Assembly (NCBI RefSeq): GCF_003473485.1
Contig: NC_053042.1
Coordinates: 11,428,501-11,492,500 of the forward strand
From: Medicago truncatula
Lineage: Eukaryota; Streptophyta; Magnoliopsida; Fabales; Fabaceae
Direction of reading: 5' to 3'
Length of the DNA stretch: 64,000 nucleotides
The notes under the pieces are model-generated. The model searched no databases. It was given only the letters and a program-made list of their open reading frames with translations, and was not told where the DNA came from. Shown here in pieces: positions 1 through 12,092 of this stretch (position 1 is its first letter; each line of letters starts with the position of its first letter). Made by a program: the position numbers and the translations under genes.

Positions 1-632
1 GCCTTTTTATTTTTTTGTTTACAAAAACAAAACGATATTCATTCATTCAAATCGATAGAGTACATCAGATACAAACATCGCTAAAAACGTAAATGGTGAA
101 TCTACGAACAAACTCACAGCACCCAAGTTAATAGCATACAACGACAAAATTCCTACAAATAATATGATAAAACTTAAGTCACCGAAATACCCATGTTTCC
201 GGATGTAGATTGACTGATGTAGATCTTCCAATAGGAACTAAACAAACACCGCGACAAGACGTGAAATCAAACGCCGCACAAGACGACGAACAACAAAATG
301 CCGGACTTAGATGACGAAATCACAAAAACACAAAAGAAAAAACTTGATAGATGTGAAACCCACTTATTTAGATTGAAAGAAAAAGGGGAAAAAAGATGCA
401 GAGGGGTGATTCTAGGTCAAAAAATAACCTAAAATCACCCCTCGTCAATGAACGAAGGAGAAAGAAAGTTTAGAGAGAAATTGAAGTTTCTCTCTATAAA
501 GACATAAGAGTGGTTTTATTAATTTTAATTAAAATTTCAAGCCTATTTTCTTTGTATATAGTATATAATATTAGTATAGATTAAATTTTAATTAAAATTA
601 CATGTATAGACGTTTGTGATTTTTAAATAGTA
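1..632. other. Unassigned AT-rich segment with a stem-loop
   Basis: No gene is supported. A 62-codon minus-strand frame at 43-231 encodes a hydrophobic peptide unlike any family I recognise; the minus strand there ends in a T/A-rich tail, so it could be the 3' end of a transcript or LINE. Around 400-445 an inverted repeat (AGGGGTGATT ... AATCACCCCT) can fold into a stem of about 17 bp with a short A-rich loop. Confidence 0.3.
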
Positions 633-652
633 ACAAATTATGTTTATCTTTT

Positions 653-734
653 TTTTTTTTGGTGGATGGGGTTCGAACCCCGGACCTTGCATATTTTATG
701 CATTGTCTCTAGCAACCGAACTAAGTTCACGAGG
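653..734 (-). mobile_element. tRNA-derived SINE, short form
   Basis: Read on the minus strand it has an A-box-like stretch (GAACTTAGTTCGGTTG), a B box (GGTTCGAACCCC) and a terminal poly-A (plus-strand T run). A perfect 20-bp duplication flanks it (633-652 and 735-754, starting ACAAATTATG), the mark of LINE-assisted retroposition. It belongs to the same family as the copies at 29241, 40013, 49638 and 52407 but lacks their 3' body of about 50 bp. Confidence 0.85.
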
Positions 735-754
735 ACAAATTATGTTTATCTTTT

Positions 755-2265
755 ACCAACAATATAACAAATATAATAAAAAATAAAAAAAAATAAAAAC
801 CTATCTTTTTCAACAACACCAATATAGCATTCTTCTATAAAAAAAAAAAAAAAATCAATATATCATTCTTAAAAACAAATTTGTTTAAAGGTATAACTGG
901 AATAATGATAAAATTAGTCCCAAAAAATCCCTTTATATATTGTTATAGATTTATATATTGTTATAGGTATCATTGAAATTAAAAATATTCTACCAGTTAA
1001 TCTTCTTTTTTCTTCTGCAATTCATCTTTTTTATAATTATGTTATTATTAATCATATCATTGAAATTAAAAATATTTGTCAATTTACTTATTTATTTATT
1101 TTCTTCTACAATTGATTTTTTGACCATCTCTATAATAATGAGAACACTCAGCATGAACCTTCGCACTTTCTCCATGCCTAGTTTACCACAAGATTAAAAT
1201 TTACATAAAATGTACAAACCCAATACTTTAATAGTTTGTGCAGAATCAAACTGTGTAGAACCCAAAAAAAATAAAAATATAATAGTCATGCTTCACACAA
1301 TGCTTCGGGAAGATGGCATTAACAAAGATAACAGAGTTGGAGTTCGCGAAGAGTAATATTATTTGGAAAGAAAAAGTACAGTAGTACTGGTAGTAACATC
1401 CTATGACTTGTTAGTTTAATTATTTTATCTAAAACAAATATTAGGGTAATAATTTTATTTTATATTTTGAGGAGAGTTTAATAATTTTATTAGCCAATTT
1501 AGGATTGACATAATCAATTATTAAACAAATTTGCTTGCTTTTAAAAATGCTATATTATTGGTGGTACTGTAAAAGATAAGAATTTTTATTATATTTGTTA
1601 TATTATTGGTAAAAGTTAAACATAGTTTTTACTATTTAAAAGTCACAAACATTTATATAGATAATTTTAATCAAAATTAAAATTTCATCATTTTTTTTTT
1701 ATAATTTACATGCGTTAGCAAAGTAAAAAATTGGACAAACAGGCACATAATGCCCGTTTGAATGCTGGTTATTAATAATATAAATTATGGTTAATTTTTA
1801 TTAAACCCTAATTATTAACAAATTGTTTTGTTGGGTTTTTTTATGAGGGATCCACTTTTAATATTAGAGGTCTCTGATTTTCTTGGGACGACCCTGCCTC
1901 TCATATACAATATATGCTATGATTATATCTTGCTGCTAGGTTTTTTTATTAATTTTTGATGAAATAAGATGGTGGGTGTAGATGATGATGAAGGAGAGAG
2001 TTCATAAATTTTGAATTACTAATATACCATCAATTAATAAAATATATAAATAACAATTATTATTTTATTTAATTCATTTTATAAGTTATAAAAAATATAT
2101 TAATATTGGTAATATTTAATTAAAATTAATTAAAATGTTGTTGTGACGTCTACATTGGCAATCAACATCATATAAACAAAAAAAAAATCACGTCAACTTT
2201 AATTTAAGTGTTGGCCTAATTTTACAAATTGAAAAAGTAAGGGACTAAAATTATGAAATTAAAAA
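755..2265. other. AT-rich intergenic sequence
   Basis: About 1.5 kb with homopolymer runs and no coding signal. The 74-codon frame at 973-1197 is low-complexity, isoleucine/leucine/phenylalanine-rich and looks like chance. Confidence 0.5.
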
Positions 2266-3342
2266 ATGTGGATATTTAAAGTTAACTTGGAGCGTCTTGA
2301 CTTTGCTCGTATTCTTATTAGTATGGAACTTCTAGATACTATTAATGTTGTGGAGAATATTTTGATTGATGACAAACATTATAGTATCAAAATTGTGGAG
2401 GACATTGAACCTGGTTTTGCTCGTGATGTCTGTTTAGATGACAAAGCTTTAGATTCTACCTCTGAGTTCTCCGAACAGCTTGGTGATTTTGATAATACGG
2501 AACCCATTGTTGAGGCCCTTGTCCACGAGCTCAAGTAGGTTTTGGAGAATTCAACATCTAAAAATCCAGCAAAAGAAGCGGCAGGTTACATAAGAGATGA
2601 GCAAGACGATAACATTCATGTATCTGCAACTTTCGAAGCATAACAACAACTTGTTTGTTCCCCCACATGTCCTTTATTATCGGAAGCCACATAAGGCCAA
2701 TCAGCTCCACCTATTGACTATCCAAATCACGGACGTAATGGCGCTTCAAGTAAAGTGAAACCCACCACGACAACCTCTTACTCTACTTCTCGCAAACATC
2801 CGTCAATCTCGGGTCCGTGGAGTTTTGAATGGATTAAGGATCATCATTTGGGTGATGTTGATGTTATTTTCACGCATAAAGGAAAGAAAAAGATGAATGA
2901 TAAATTGAAACAACATAAGGGTGCCTCTAAAGCTAATTCTCTTATTCATAATCCTTCTCTTGTTAGTATGGGACGTGTTGCTCATATGTCACTCAAAGAT
3001 CGCCAAGCTTTGATTCGAATGCTCAAGAAGCATAAAAAGAAACAATTAGCACACTCTTGCAATGTTGGTAGCGCATGTGCCGAGTCTTTGGATGCAAAAC
3101 CATCTTCCACAGATTCTGACGGTGATTGGAGAAATTGGGTTACTCTACAAGATAAATCGAATAGGGGCAGCAAAGACATTGTGGACAATGGTAAAGCTAT
3201 TAACTTACAATTCAAGGGTGATTGCTCTAACATGTTCCATGTTCTTTCTCAGCCAAGCAATTCGATGAACAAAGTAACAAAAGGTAGTGGGGGCGTGGAA
3301 GGTAGCAACTCAAATTTTGTTTGTAATTCAGCCGGTTGTTAG
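2266..3342 (+). pseudogene. LINE ORF1 remnant (gag-like)
   Basis: Two frames carry it. 2266-2538 encodes RLDFARILISM...YSIKIVEDIEPG, resembling the C-terminal part of the DUF4283-type region common in plant LINE ORF1. 2755-3342 (no ATG; begins at a GTG) encodes a basic, lysine-rich linker. The gap between them, 2539-2754, contains stops in the expected frame. The N-terminal part and the zinc knuckle are not visible. It is immediately followed by the ORF2 start at 3381, the usual L1 arrangement. The fragment is broken and cannot make a full ORF1 protein. Confidence 0.7.
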
Positions 3343-3380
3343 CTTGTGTTTTGTATTTGTGTTGGGTGTTGGCGGTCAAA

Positions 3381-6380
3381 ATGAAGTTTATTTCTTATAA
3401 CATTAGAGGTTTGGGGGGCTTGGAGAAAAAAAGAAATTCAGAAACTTGTGAAATTTCATTGTCCGTGGATTTTATGTATTCAAGAAACTAAGTTGGAAAA
3501 TATTGATGATTTTGTTTATGCTACTCTTTGAGGTAGTCAAACTTTTGGTTACTCTTATAGAATCTATGTGGAGGCTTCCGGTGGTATTCAGACTCTTTGG
3601 GACATAGTTGAGGTTGATGTTTGGTTAACTAGGAGTATGGCTCATGTAATTATTATTCAAGGTGTTATGGTGAAGAATGGGGGCGAGTTTACCCTTGCAA
3701 ATGTTTATGCTCCGTGTGACCCCCTCACTAGGCAGGATGTTTGGACTCGCCTTGGTTCAATTCTTAGCAACTTTAGCGACTTATGTTGGTGTGTGTGTGT
3801 GTGTGGTGATTTTAACACCATTTAGTTTCCAACTGAACATAAGAGCAGAGGGGTTGGCACGAGTGTTGAAGATTATTCCCATTCCAGTTCATTGATAGTA
3901 ACATTCTTTTTTATCTTCCTCTTTATGATCGAAAATATACTTGGTTTAGAGGGGATGCTGTCTCTATGAGCCGTCTTGATAGATTCCTCCTGTCTGAAGA
4001 TTGGTGTGTTCGTTGGCCTCATTTTATCCATGATGCATTAATTCGCGGCCTTTCTGATCATTGTCCCATTTTGCTAACTATGGATGAAGCTAATTAGGGT
4101 CCTCGTCCTAGGCGCATGTTGAAGTGTTGGGCGGATTTACCAGGTTACACTCAATTTGTTCGGGATAAATTGCAGTCTCATTATGTTGAGGGGTGGGGTG
4201 GTTATGTTCTAACGGAAAAGTTAAAGCTGATTAAAGGGAGCCTGAATACCTGGCATCAGAATCACACTCAAAATCTTGAAAGCCGTATTAGCAATATTCA
4301 GGATCACGTTTCATCTCTTGATGCTAAAGGGGAGGAATTCAATCTTTTAATTGAGGAGGTAGAGGAGTTACACTCTCTTTCAGCAGACTTACACTCCTTA
4401 TCTCGCATCTACACCAACATGCAATAGCATAAATCTAGATTACTTTGGTTGAAGGAAGGAGATGCTAACACTAAATTCTTTCACTGCATTATGTCTTCTC
4501 ATTGATGGAAAAATTCTATTGTTTCGTTAATTGTTGATGGTGTCACTGTTGAGAGTGTGGACGACATTCGGGGAGCGGTGTTTAACCACTTCTCATCTCA
4601 TTTTTTATTAGTAGTTGCTGAAAGACCTAGCATTGAGAATCCCAGTTTCAAGATGCTTAATGTCAGACAATATGGAGATTTAACTAAACCTTTCACTGTT
4701 GAGGTAGTGATGCAAGTTGTGTGGGATTGTGACAGGTATAAGATCCCCAGACCTGATGGTATTAATTTGAGCTTTATCAAGGATTTTTGGCCGAAACTTC
4801 AGGATGACTTTATGCGTTTCATCTCTGAATTTCACAGGAACGGGAAGTTATCAAGAGGTATAAATAATACTTTCATTGCCTTAATTCCTAAGGTTGAGAG
4901 CTCTCAACGCCTAAATGATTTCAGACCCATCTCTATGGTCGAAAGTTTATACAAAGTTATCTCTAAGGTTATCACCAATAGATTATGCCAGGATATGCCC
5001 GGTATAATTTCAGAAATGCAGTCTGCTTTTATTCATGGTCGACAAATTCTTGACGAAATCCTGATTGCTAATGAGTTGGTGGAAGAAGCTAAGCGTCTGA
5101 AAAAAGACTTGATTCTTTTCTAAGTTGATTTTGAGAAGGCTTTGGATTCAATTGATTGGTCCTATATGAAAGCAGTCATGACAAAAAATGAATTTTCCTA
5201 TCTTATGATGTAAGTGGATTAGGGAATGCATTAGCACGACATCTGCTTCAGTTCTAGTTAATGGTTACTCAACGAATGAATTCAAATTTGAACGTGGGTT
5301 GAGGCAAGGTGACCCCGATCACTTTTTTATTTTTAATAGCAGTTGAATGCTTGAATATTATGATGAATGCTTTAGTGGAGGCTGACCTTTACTTTGGTTA
5401 TACGGAGGGCGCCAATAATCTTGTTCAAATCACTCATTTACAATTTTCTAATGATACTTTGTTAATTGGAGATCGTAGTTGGGAAAACATTAGAGCTTTG
5501 AAAGCTTTGCTCCTTCTTTTTGAGACGACATCTGGCCTAAAGGTGAACTTCCACAAAAGCATGCTAGTTGATGTTAACATTCATGACTCTTGGTTGGCCG
5601 AGGCGGCTTATCTTCTTCATTGCAAGATGGGCCATTTACTTATCCTCTATCTGGGGTTGCATATTGGCGGTGATCCTCGCAAGTTATAATTTTGGCAACC
5701 TTTGCTTGATCGCATTAAGTCAAGATTATCGGGTTGGAAGAGTAAAAATCTTTCTTTGGGTTGTCGCTTAGTCCTTCTGAAGTCTGTCTTGTCCTCTCTT
5801 CCGGTCTATTTTCTTTCCTTCTTAAAGGCTCTAGTAGGTATCATTTCCTCTATATCTATTTTTAATTGTTTATTTTTTTGGGGTAGGGGGAGTGAAGAGG
5901 TTAGGAATTTTTTTTGGATTAACTGGGACACCGTTTGTTCCTAAAAGGAGAATGGAGGTTTAGGGGTGCGGAGGATTTGGGAATTTAACTTAGCGCTTCT
6001 TGGCAAATGGTGTTGGAAGATGAGGGCTGAAAAGAGAAGTTTGTGGTATAAAGTCTTAGCAGCTGGGTATGGGGAGGTGGGAGGTATTACTGCCGAGGAG
6101 GGAATGTTTAATTCCATTTAGTGGAACAACTTGATACGTATTAAGAATACGCCTGGTGTAGGAGGTGGTCGTTGGTTCGATGATAATATTGGGCAGGAAG
6201 TAGGTGATGGTGCCCAACCTTTATTTTGGTGGGATCCTTAGATTGATGGCATGGTTTTGAAGAATAGTTTTAGTCACCTTTTTGATCTTGCTATTGACAA
6301 AATGGTAACGGTGGGTGAAATGTATTTGCTTGGGTGAGGGGAGGATGGTGATGCTTGAAAGTGGAGGTGCCGATTATTAG
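3381..6380 (+). pseudogene. LINE ORF2 remnant (endonuclease, reverse transcriptase, zf-RVT start)
   Basis: ORF2 begins with an ATG at 3381 and shifts frame near 3418. The endonuclease pieces lie at 3381-4100 with the catalytic SDH motif in LSDHCPI near 4056. Reverse transcriptase is best seen at 4557-5123 (NNTFIALIPKV, DFRPISMVESLYK) and continues after an in-frame stop as VDFEKALDSIDW. The frame at 5309-5689 contains QFSNDTLL at the position of the catalytic FADD, so one catalytic aspartate position is altered. After 5702 come SRLSGWKSKNLSLGCR and the glycine/tryptophan-rich stretch before zf-RVT. Inactive. Confidence 0.85.
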
Positions 6381-6739
6381 CTTCTTAAAAAAAGAAGATA
6401 AAACATCAGGATTAAAACTGTAATGAAACTATGATTTTACTAAATCATGTATCCTAATCTACATTTTGGTGGGATTCATTAATTTTGACTAATAATATAA
6501 TGTACATTGAAATATAATGTACATTGTCCTTGGCATATTTTTTATGTTTAAAATTAAATATTGTTTTGCTTATATTAGTTCTTTTAAAATGTTTTACACA
6601 AATTTGTAAACATTGTTTATAAATGTTCAAGATCTTCTTTAGTTACAAGATTGCTTTAGTAGAAAAATATGGTAACTTCCACGGGAATGCATGTCTCCCA
6701 ACATGTCCTAGACTGGTAAATGTCTTTGACACTACATAG
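6381..6739. other. Intergenic AT-rich spacer
   Basis: Nothing recognisable between the LINE end and the inverted-repeat element that begins near 6740. Confidence 0.5.
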
Positions 6740-7474
6740 TGGTGGCGTTTAATTTAGGAAAGGGAAGTTGTTTCCCACCATGGGAAAGCTAATTTTGACC
6801 ATTAGATAAGGTAGAGAACATACTTTTATCATAGACACTCAACACCAGATTTTTTTTTTTCATATTGGCCCACCACTTGCAGCTGTCCCAACTCTCTTTT
6901 CTTTCTCTCCTTCTCGTTTCTGTTTCTGCTGTTCTTTCTCAAAGAGTTGAGATTCTCAAAGGCTTCATGAATGGTTTTTTTTATCCCAAAATGGATCTCA
7001 AAAATAAAGAGAGAAAAAAAACTTGGATTGGATTTGGGTGTGGTTTTTCAGTTTGAGGGATTTGCCTTCAGGAATTAGAAAGAAGCAACAAACTCAATGG
7101 AATTTTTGTATGAATGATTTTTTTTATGGTGTATGGGGTAGCAAATTGGATACAAACTCAAACCCCATTGATGTTATGTTTTAATTTATTTATGTTTAAT
7201 TATTTGTCATTTGTAGAGAAACAGAAACGGGAAGAAAGAGAGTTGGGTAGCAAATTTGTCATTTGTAGCAAATTGGATACAAAATCAATTTTCCTAAGCT
7301 GATAAGGTTTGAATGAGAGGAAGAAAATCTGGTGTTGAATGAGAGTGGTGAGTGTGGGAAAAAATCTGGTGTTGAATGTCTATGATAAAAGTATGTTCTC
7401 TACTTTATCTAATGGTCAAAATTAGTTTTTCCATGGTGAAAAACAACTTCCCTTTCCCAAATTAAATGTCACCC
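6740..7474. mobile_element. Non-autonomous element with about 110-bp terminal inverted repeats
   Basis: The left arm (6740-6852) and right arm (about 7362-7474) are inverted copies sharing GGGAAAGGGAAGTTG, GACCATTAGATAA and AACATACTTTTATCATAGAC. The interior of about 500 bp has two short, low-quality frames (6865-7056, 7114-7302) and no domain. I could not find a convincing target duplication, so the superfamily is undecided (MULE-derived or fold-back). Confidence 0.7.
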
Positions 7475-8962
7475 AGTTTATGCAGAGTTGGTTTTGTTAG
7501 ACATGTGTGAGTCTTGGTCTATTCTTATCTTCGAAAACTTTGCTTGTTATGTAAAATTAGTTGCCTATTATTCATGTACTAAGTCCACAAGCATTCTCTC
7601 GCTCCTTACATATATTTGATTGCTCCTTTATATTTTTGTTTATTTATCAAAATCATTGTTATTTATTAAGAGAGTTTTTTATTAAGAATTTATCAAGAAA
7701 ATATCTTAACCAATTAAATTTGTTATTTGGCGGAAATCAAGGGAGGTAATGATGTGTAATTAAGAAAATATGTTAAGAAATACATTGTCTCGTTGTCAAC
7801 ATATGCCCCTAAGTTTTGACTTTTGAGATTCTATTGAAGCTAGTAAATTTAAGGAATAAATTTGATGGTTCACCCAATTTCTTAGCCCGCACTTATATGA
7901 TATTTGTTCTAACAATGGGCAGCGTTAATTCTCCCATTTCTGTTGATTCTTCTAGTGTTACTTCTTCCAATCCTGGCACTCAGAAGGTACTTCATTCATG
8001 GGAGAGACTGAAATAAGTACTTGAATATAATTTTGAAGTTGTCATGGCTCATCCTGATAGTATTCATGCTCCCTCTCAAATTATCTAGGACATAAGCATA
8101 TTGAAGGATCATTTTGATGCAACTCAGATGAGTTTCTTCACTTATACAATTAAAAATGTCATCCTTAATTTTAGTAATGACATTATTGACACCCAATTCA
8201 TTTTCTGTGTTGTCCAGCCTTGATAACGTTCGAAGAGATTATACTGCATCCATTAATCGTTTGAATTCCCTTAATTAACATAATCAACTCCTTGATGAAT
8301 CCATTGATGTGGTTGATGACACGTTAATAGTTGATTGACGAACGCATAGTAATTCTCGAGTATGAACTCTAATGAGAACAAGAGGACAGGTTGAAGACTC
8401 AAGCAGACAAGGTGGCGACTTTATCGATCTTTGCACCATAGAGTTACATCACAGTTAGTTAACCGAAGAATCTCTTACAGGCAATAGCATTTCGGCCAAA
8501 CTGATAACCGTTGAAGGAATACACTTTGTGCTCTTTTTGTTTCCTGTAATTTCGTGCTTCATATCCAACTTTTCCCCATGGCTTGGCCTCTTGGAGGGAG
8601 ATATCATGTACTTTTGTCTTTCGACAAAACAATTCATTTGAATGTAACCTTATCTATCTTTGTAATATTCCAAACATTATGTAATCTTGTCGAAATTTAT
8701 CAACAAGAATCTTCCTTTACATTTTTTTTGCTGTTTCATCGTTATCCTTTCTGAATATATTTGTATAACTCTAAACGTTTTGATGAAACTTAGTTTTGAA
8801 CCATACATTGCATTTGCTAGTTTGTAACAATTGTATCATGCAACTTCTCATTTTCATGTTTAACTTTGAAATCTTAAATTTTCAACTTGATTGTCATTAA
8901 TCATTGTCATCTAAATAATCTTCATCGGCTTCAAATACTAACTTATGTCATTTTGGGGGGCT
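7475..8962. other. Intergenic region with unrecognised coding-like traces
   Basis: Frames at 7816-8016 (FDGSPNFLARTYMIFVLTMG...) and the stretch to about 8340 look like a degraded coding sequence interrupted by stops; one plus-strand frame near 8220-8300 reads LDNVRRDYTASINRLN. I cannot assign a family. The frame at 8554-8754 is probably chance. Confidence 0.3.
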
Positions 8963-8971
8963 TTATTTGTG

Positions 8972-9120
8972 GGGCTCCACTTGTGTAACATAGTGGATTT
9001 TAAGTTATATAACATTGTCCAATCAGGGTGTGCCACGTGGCACACCCTTTTAAAAAAAAAAATTCAATTAAAAGGAGAATAAGAGAGAACACGTGACAGA
9101 GAAGGAGTGAAATAGAAAAC
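8972..9120 (+). repeat. Left terminal inverted repeat of the MULE
   Basis: Matches the reverse complement of about 14274-14422 with few differences. It contains a perfect 22-bp palindrome at 9026-9047 centred on the G-box CACGTG (9034-9039). The transposase 5' leader begins just inside it, so the repeat probably also holds the promoter. Confidence 0.9.
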
Positions 9121-9258
9121 GCGCGCTAACTCTTCTGCTTCCTCCTTCCACTTCAAAACAAACTCACTCACTCACCATCATCATCATCATCATCAGTTTA
9201 CCGTCCACCGTCGATCACCGCCGCCGCCGTCAACCTGCCATGACTGTGGCATCATAAG

Positions 9259-9663
9259 GTTTTCTTTTTCTTTTATCTTTTTCTTTAGAATGATTGAAAT
9301 GTTCATAGAAATGAGATTAACCCATAATAAAAATCAAAATTTCTATGAAAATAGAGAATAACAACGGTTGATCAAGAGATAAAACAATTATTTTTGAACT
9401 AGTTTCAATTTATTAGGATTTGATTTTAGGAAATTTAGGGTTTTATTTAAGGATGTATATAACCCATTGCAATGTTTACTAAACTCTGTTTCTTTTTTTT
9501 AAAAAAGCTTGACTCATGTTGTTGTTGTTTTGAAAAAAGGCAAAGGGGATTGATTGATCCTTGAATTTTTTTGTTCTTATCATTCATTCTGTTTCAATGT
9601 TTTCTTTCTTAATGTTTTGTATGAATTGTTTTTTATGCCTTATGTTCTTTATTTACTTTTTAG
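9259..9663 (+). other. Probable 5'-UTR intron of the MULE transposase gene
   Basis: A GT at 9259 follows ATCATAAG and an AG at 9662-9663 follows a T-rich tract, 24 bases before the start ATG at 9688. FAR1-family genes often have a leader intron. A five-codon upstream reading frame (ATG at 9240) would lie in the first exon. Inferred from splice consensus only. Confidence 0.45.
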
Positions 9664-9687
9664 GTTCTTTGGATAGTTTGGTCAAAT

Positions 9688-12092
9688 ATGACATCTTCAG
9701 ATGTTGATTGGAAACCAAAGATTGGAATGGGATTTGATTCTATGGAAGAGGCTAATAAGTTTTGGCTTGCTTATAGTTTCCGTGTGGGCTTCGGAGTTAG
9801 AGTACGTTTCGCAAACAAAAAAGAAGATGGTAGCGTATCGTCATGTCGATTGGTTTGTTGTAAGGAAGGGCTAAAAAGGAAGGAGAAAAGATACGCATAT
9901 GAAGGAAAATATACGAGAGCCGATGTTAGAACAAATTGCCCTGTAAGAATTACACTTTCTCGTAAGAATGGAAAGTTGGTCATCAATGACTTTGAAGAAG
10001 AACATAACCATGATCTACAAAATTCTGAGACAAAACACATGCTTCGGTCACATAGAAAGATAACTGAGGTGCAAGCATATGAGATTGATTTGGCTAATGA
10101 CTCTGGATTAAGGCAGAAGTCAACATTTCAACTTTTGAGCACACAAGCAGGGCACAGAGCTAATGTTGGATTTACAGAGGTGGATGTAAGAAACTACATC
10201 ACTGCAAGAAGAAAAAGAAGTATGGCATATGGTGAGATTGGATGTCTTTCAAAATATTTTCAACGACAATTGTTGGAGAATCCATCCTTCTTTCATGCAT
10301 ATCAGATGGATGTAGAAGAACATATTACAAATGTGTTTTGGTGTGATGCACAGATGATTTTGGATTACGGGTATTTTGGCGATGTTGTTTCTTTGGACAC
10401 CACATACTGTACCAACTATGCCAATAGACCACTTGCTTTTTTTTTCTGGTTTCAACCATTATAGAGGTTCAGTCATATTTGGGGCGGCACTAATGTATGA
10501 TGAGACAAGTGAGTCATTTAGATGGTTGTTTGATACATTCTTACAGGCACACAACAACAAAAAACCAAAGACGATCTTCACTGACCAAGATCAAGCAATG
10601 GTAAGGGCAGTTGCAGATGTGATGCCCGAGACTCATCATGGTTTATGCACATGGCATTTGTTACAAAATGGAGTTAAACATCTTGGGAACATGATGAAGG
10701 GAGGATCTTCTTTGCTTAGTGATATCAAAAAATGCATGTATGATATTGACATTGAAGCAAATTTTGAGAAACTTTGGTTTGACATGATCCACAAATTTAA
10801 TATTCATGACAAATCTTGGATCATTTCAACTTATGAGCTTAAAAAAAAATGGGCTTCATGTTATATGAAGGGAGTGTTAACACTTGGTATGCGAAGTACA
10901 CAAGTTAGTGAAAGTTTGAATGCTCACTTCAAGTCTTGTATGAAACCGAATGTGAATATCCTAGAATTCTTCAACCATTTTGAAATAGTTGTTGAGGAGA
11001 AGAGAGCAAAAGAATTGAGTTGTGTGTATGAATCCTCCCATAAGCTTGCAAGGTTAGCATATGAAACTGCACCAATACTAATTCAAATGGGAAAAAACAT
11101 ACACACACACACTGTATTTGAATTGTTTCAAGATGAGTTTAAGTTATTCTTAACTTTATCTGTACCAATTAGACATGAATCTGACTCTCTTTGTGAATAT
11201 GTCATCACAAAGGCAAAACATGAAGGATCTTGGAGAGTTTCATTTAACCGTGTTTCAAATTCCATCACTTGTAGTTGTAGGAAATTTGATACTTTTGGCA
11301 TACTTTGTTCACATGCTTTAAAAGTGTTTGAATTGAATGATGTTAAGGTAATTCCTGACAACTATATTTTAAAAAGGTGGACAAGAGAAGCCCGTTATGG
11401 CGTTGTGCAAGATTTTAGGGGAAAGGAGGTTGAAGGAGATCCTAACTTGTCTAGAAATCGAATGTTCAGACAAGTTGTCTCTAAGTTCATTAAAGCGGCA
11501 ACTGAAGCATCACCCAAGGAAGAATGGCTCAAGTTTCTTGATAATGGTGTAGATGACATGTTCAAGAAAATAATTGAACTTCGGACACAAGCTATGGACA
11601 ATAACGGTGATAATGGTGCTCGTCCAGAAGTTGTGAGTTTGGATTTTATGCAAGCAAAGGGGTTCAGGGTACGACCCGGTTCAAAGCGAATTAAGCGACA
11701 CAAAAGTTGTCTGGAAAAACAGCATAGTCGCGCTACATCTAGGCGCGCTCCACCTAAAGAAAAAAGTTCACAGGTATATGAGTTGTTATTTAAAGTACTT
11801 GTTTTAGTTTTACTTGTTTTGGTGACTGCCATAATTTTACATGTATCTTAGCTTAATAATTTGACATAATCATTTTAGGTTGATGGAGTATCTTGTTCTG
11901 CGCCTACAACTTATGAGCCCCCACAAGCACATGAGTCTCAAGTCAATTACACAGCCATGCTAATGGTAATTTCAAAAACAAATTCATAATGAACTATTCA
12001 TACATTCAACAAGTATCGTGATGCTAATTTTTAAGTTGTTATTAATGTAGGAAATAGGGGGGCCAACCTATTTGAATGGAATGAATGCATAG
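9688..12092 (+). pseudogene. FAR1/FHY3-type MULE transposase, one-base frameshift
   Basis: Encodes the element's own transposase, of the family from which the plant light-signalling factors FHY3/FAR1 were domesticated. Exon 1 spans 9688-11773. It begins MTSSDVDWKPKIGMGF and holds a FAR1 zinc-finger DNA-binding region (conserved C, C, and H-N-H in EEHNHDL, near residues 10-115). The MULE transposase core follows (first acidic residue in SLDTTY, second in FTDQDQAM, GLCTWHL), then a SWIM finger (CSCRKFDTFGILCSH). Predicted exons 2 and 3 are 11879-11965 and 12051-12092, joined through good GT-AG sites at codon boundaries and ending NGMNA-stop. Corrected length would be about 737 residues, normal for the family. 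The run of nine T at 10437-10445 puts the frame out by one; eight T would keep FFSGFNHYRG. Without correction translation stops after 258 residues. Confidence 0.9.

Larger units (their letters stand above)
2266..6380 (+). mobile_element. Decayed L1-type LINE, truncated at both ends
   Basis: A non-LTR retrotransposon whose pieces occur in the expected order. First comes an ORF1 remnant lacking its N-terminus. The AP endonuclease starts at 3381 (MKFISYNIRGLGG), with QETKLE, GDFNTI, SRLDRFLLSEDW and LSDHCPI. Reverse transcriptase follows (4557-5700; FIALIPKV, DFRPIS, and FSND where the active site FADD is expected), then the start of the zf-RVT region (about 6120-6378). Many stops and frameshifts interrupt it. 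The zf-RVT region is cut off and no poly-A follows, so the 3' end is also missing. No target duplication was found. Confidence 0.88.

Noticed and set aside
11395..11832. 145-codon minus-strand frame
   Set aside because: Shadow of the transposase coding strand.
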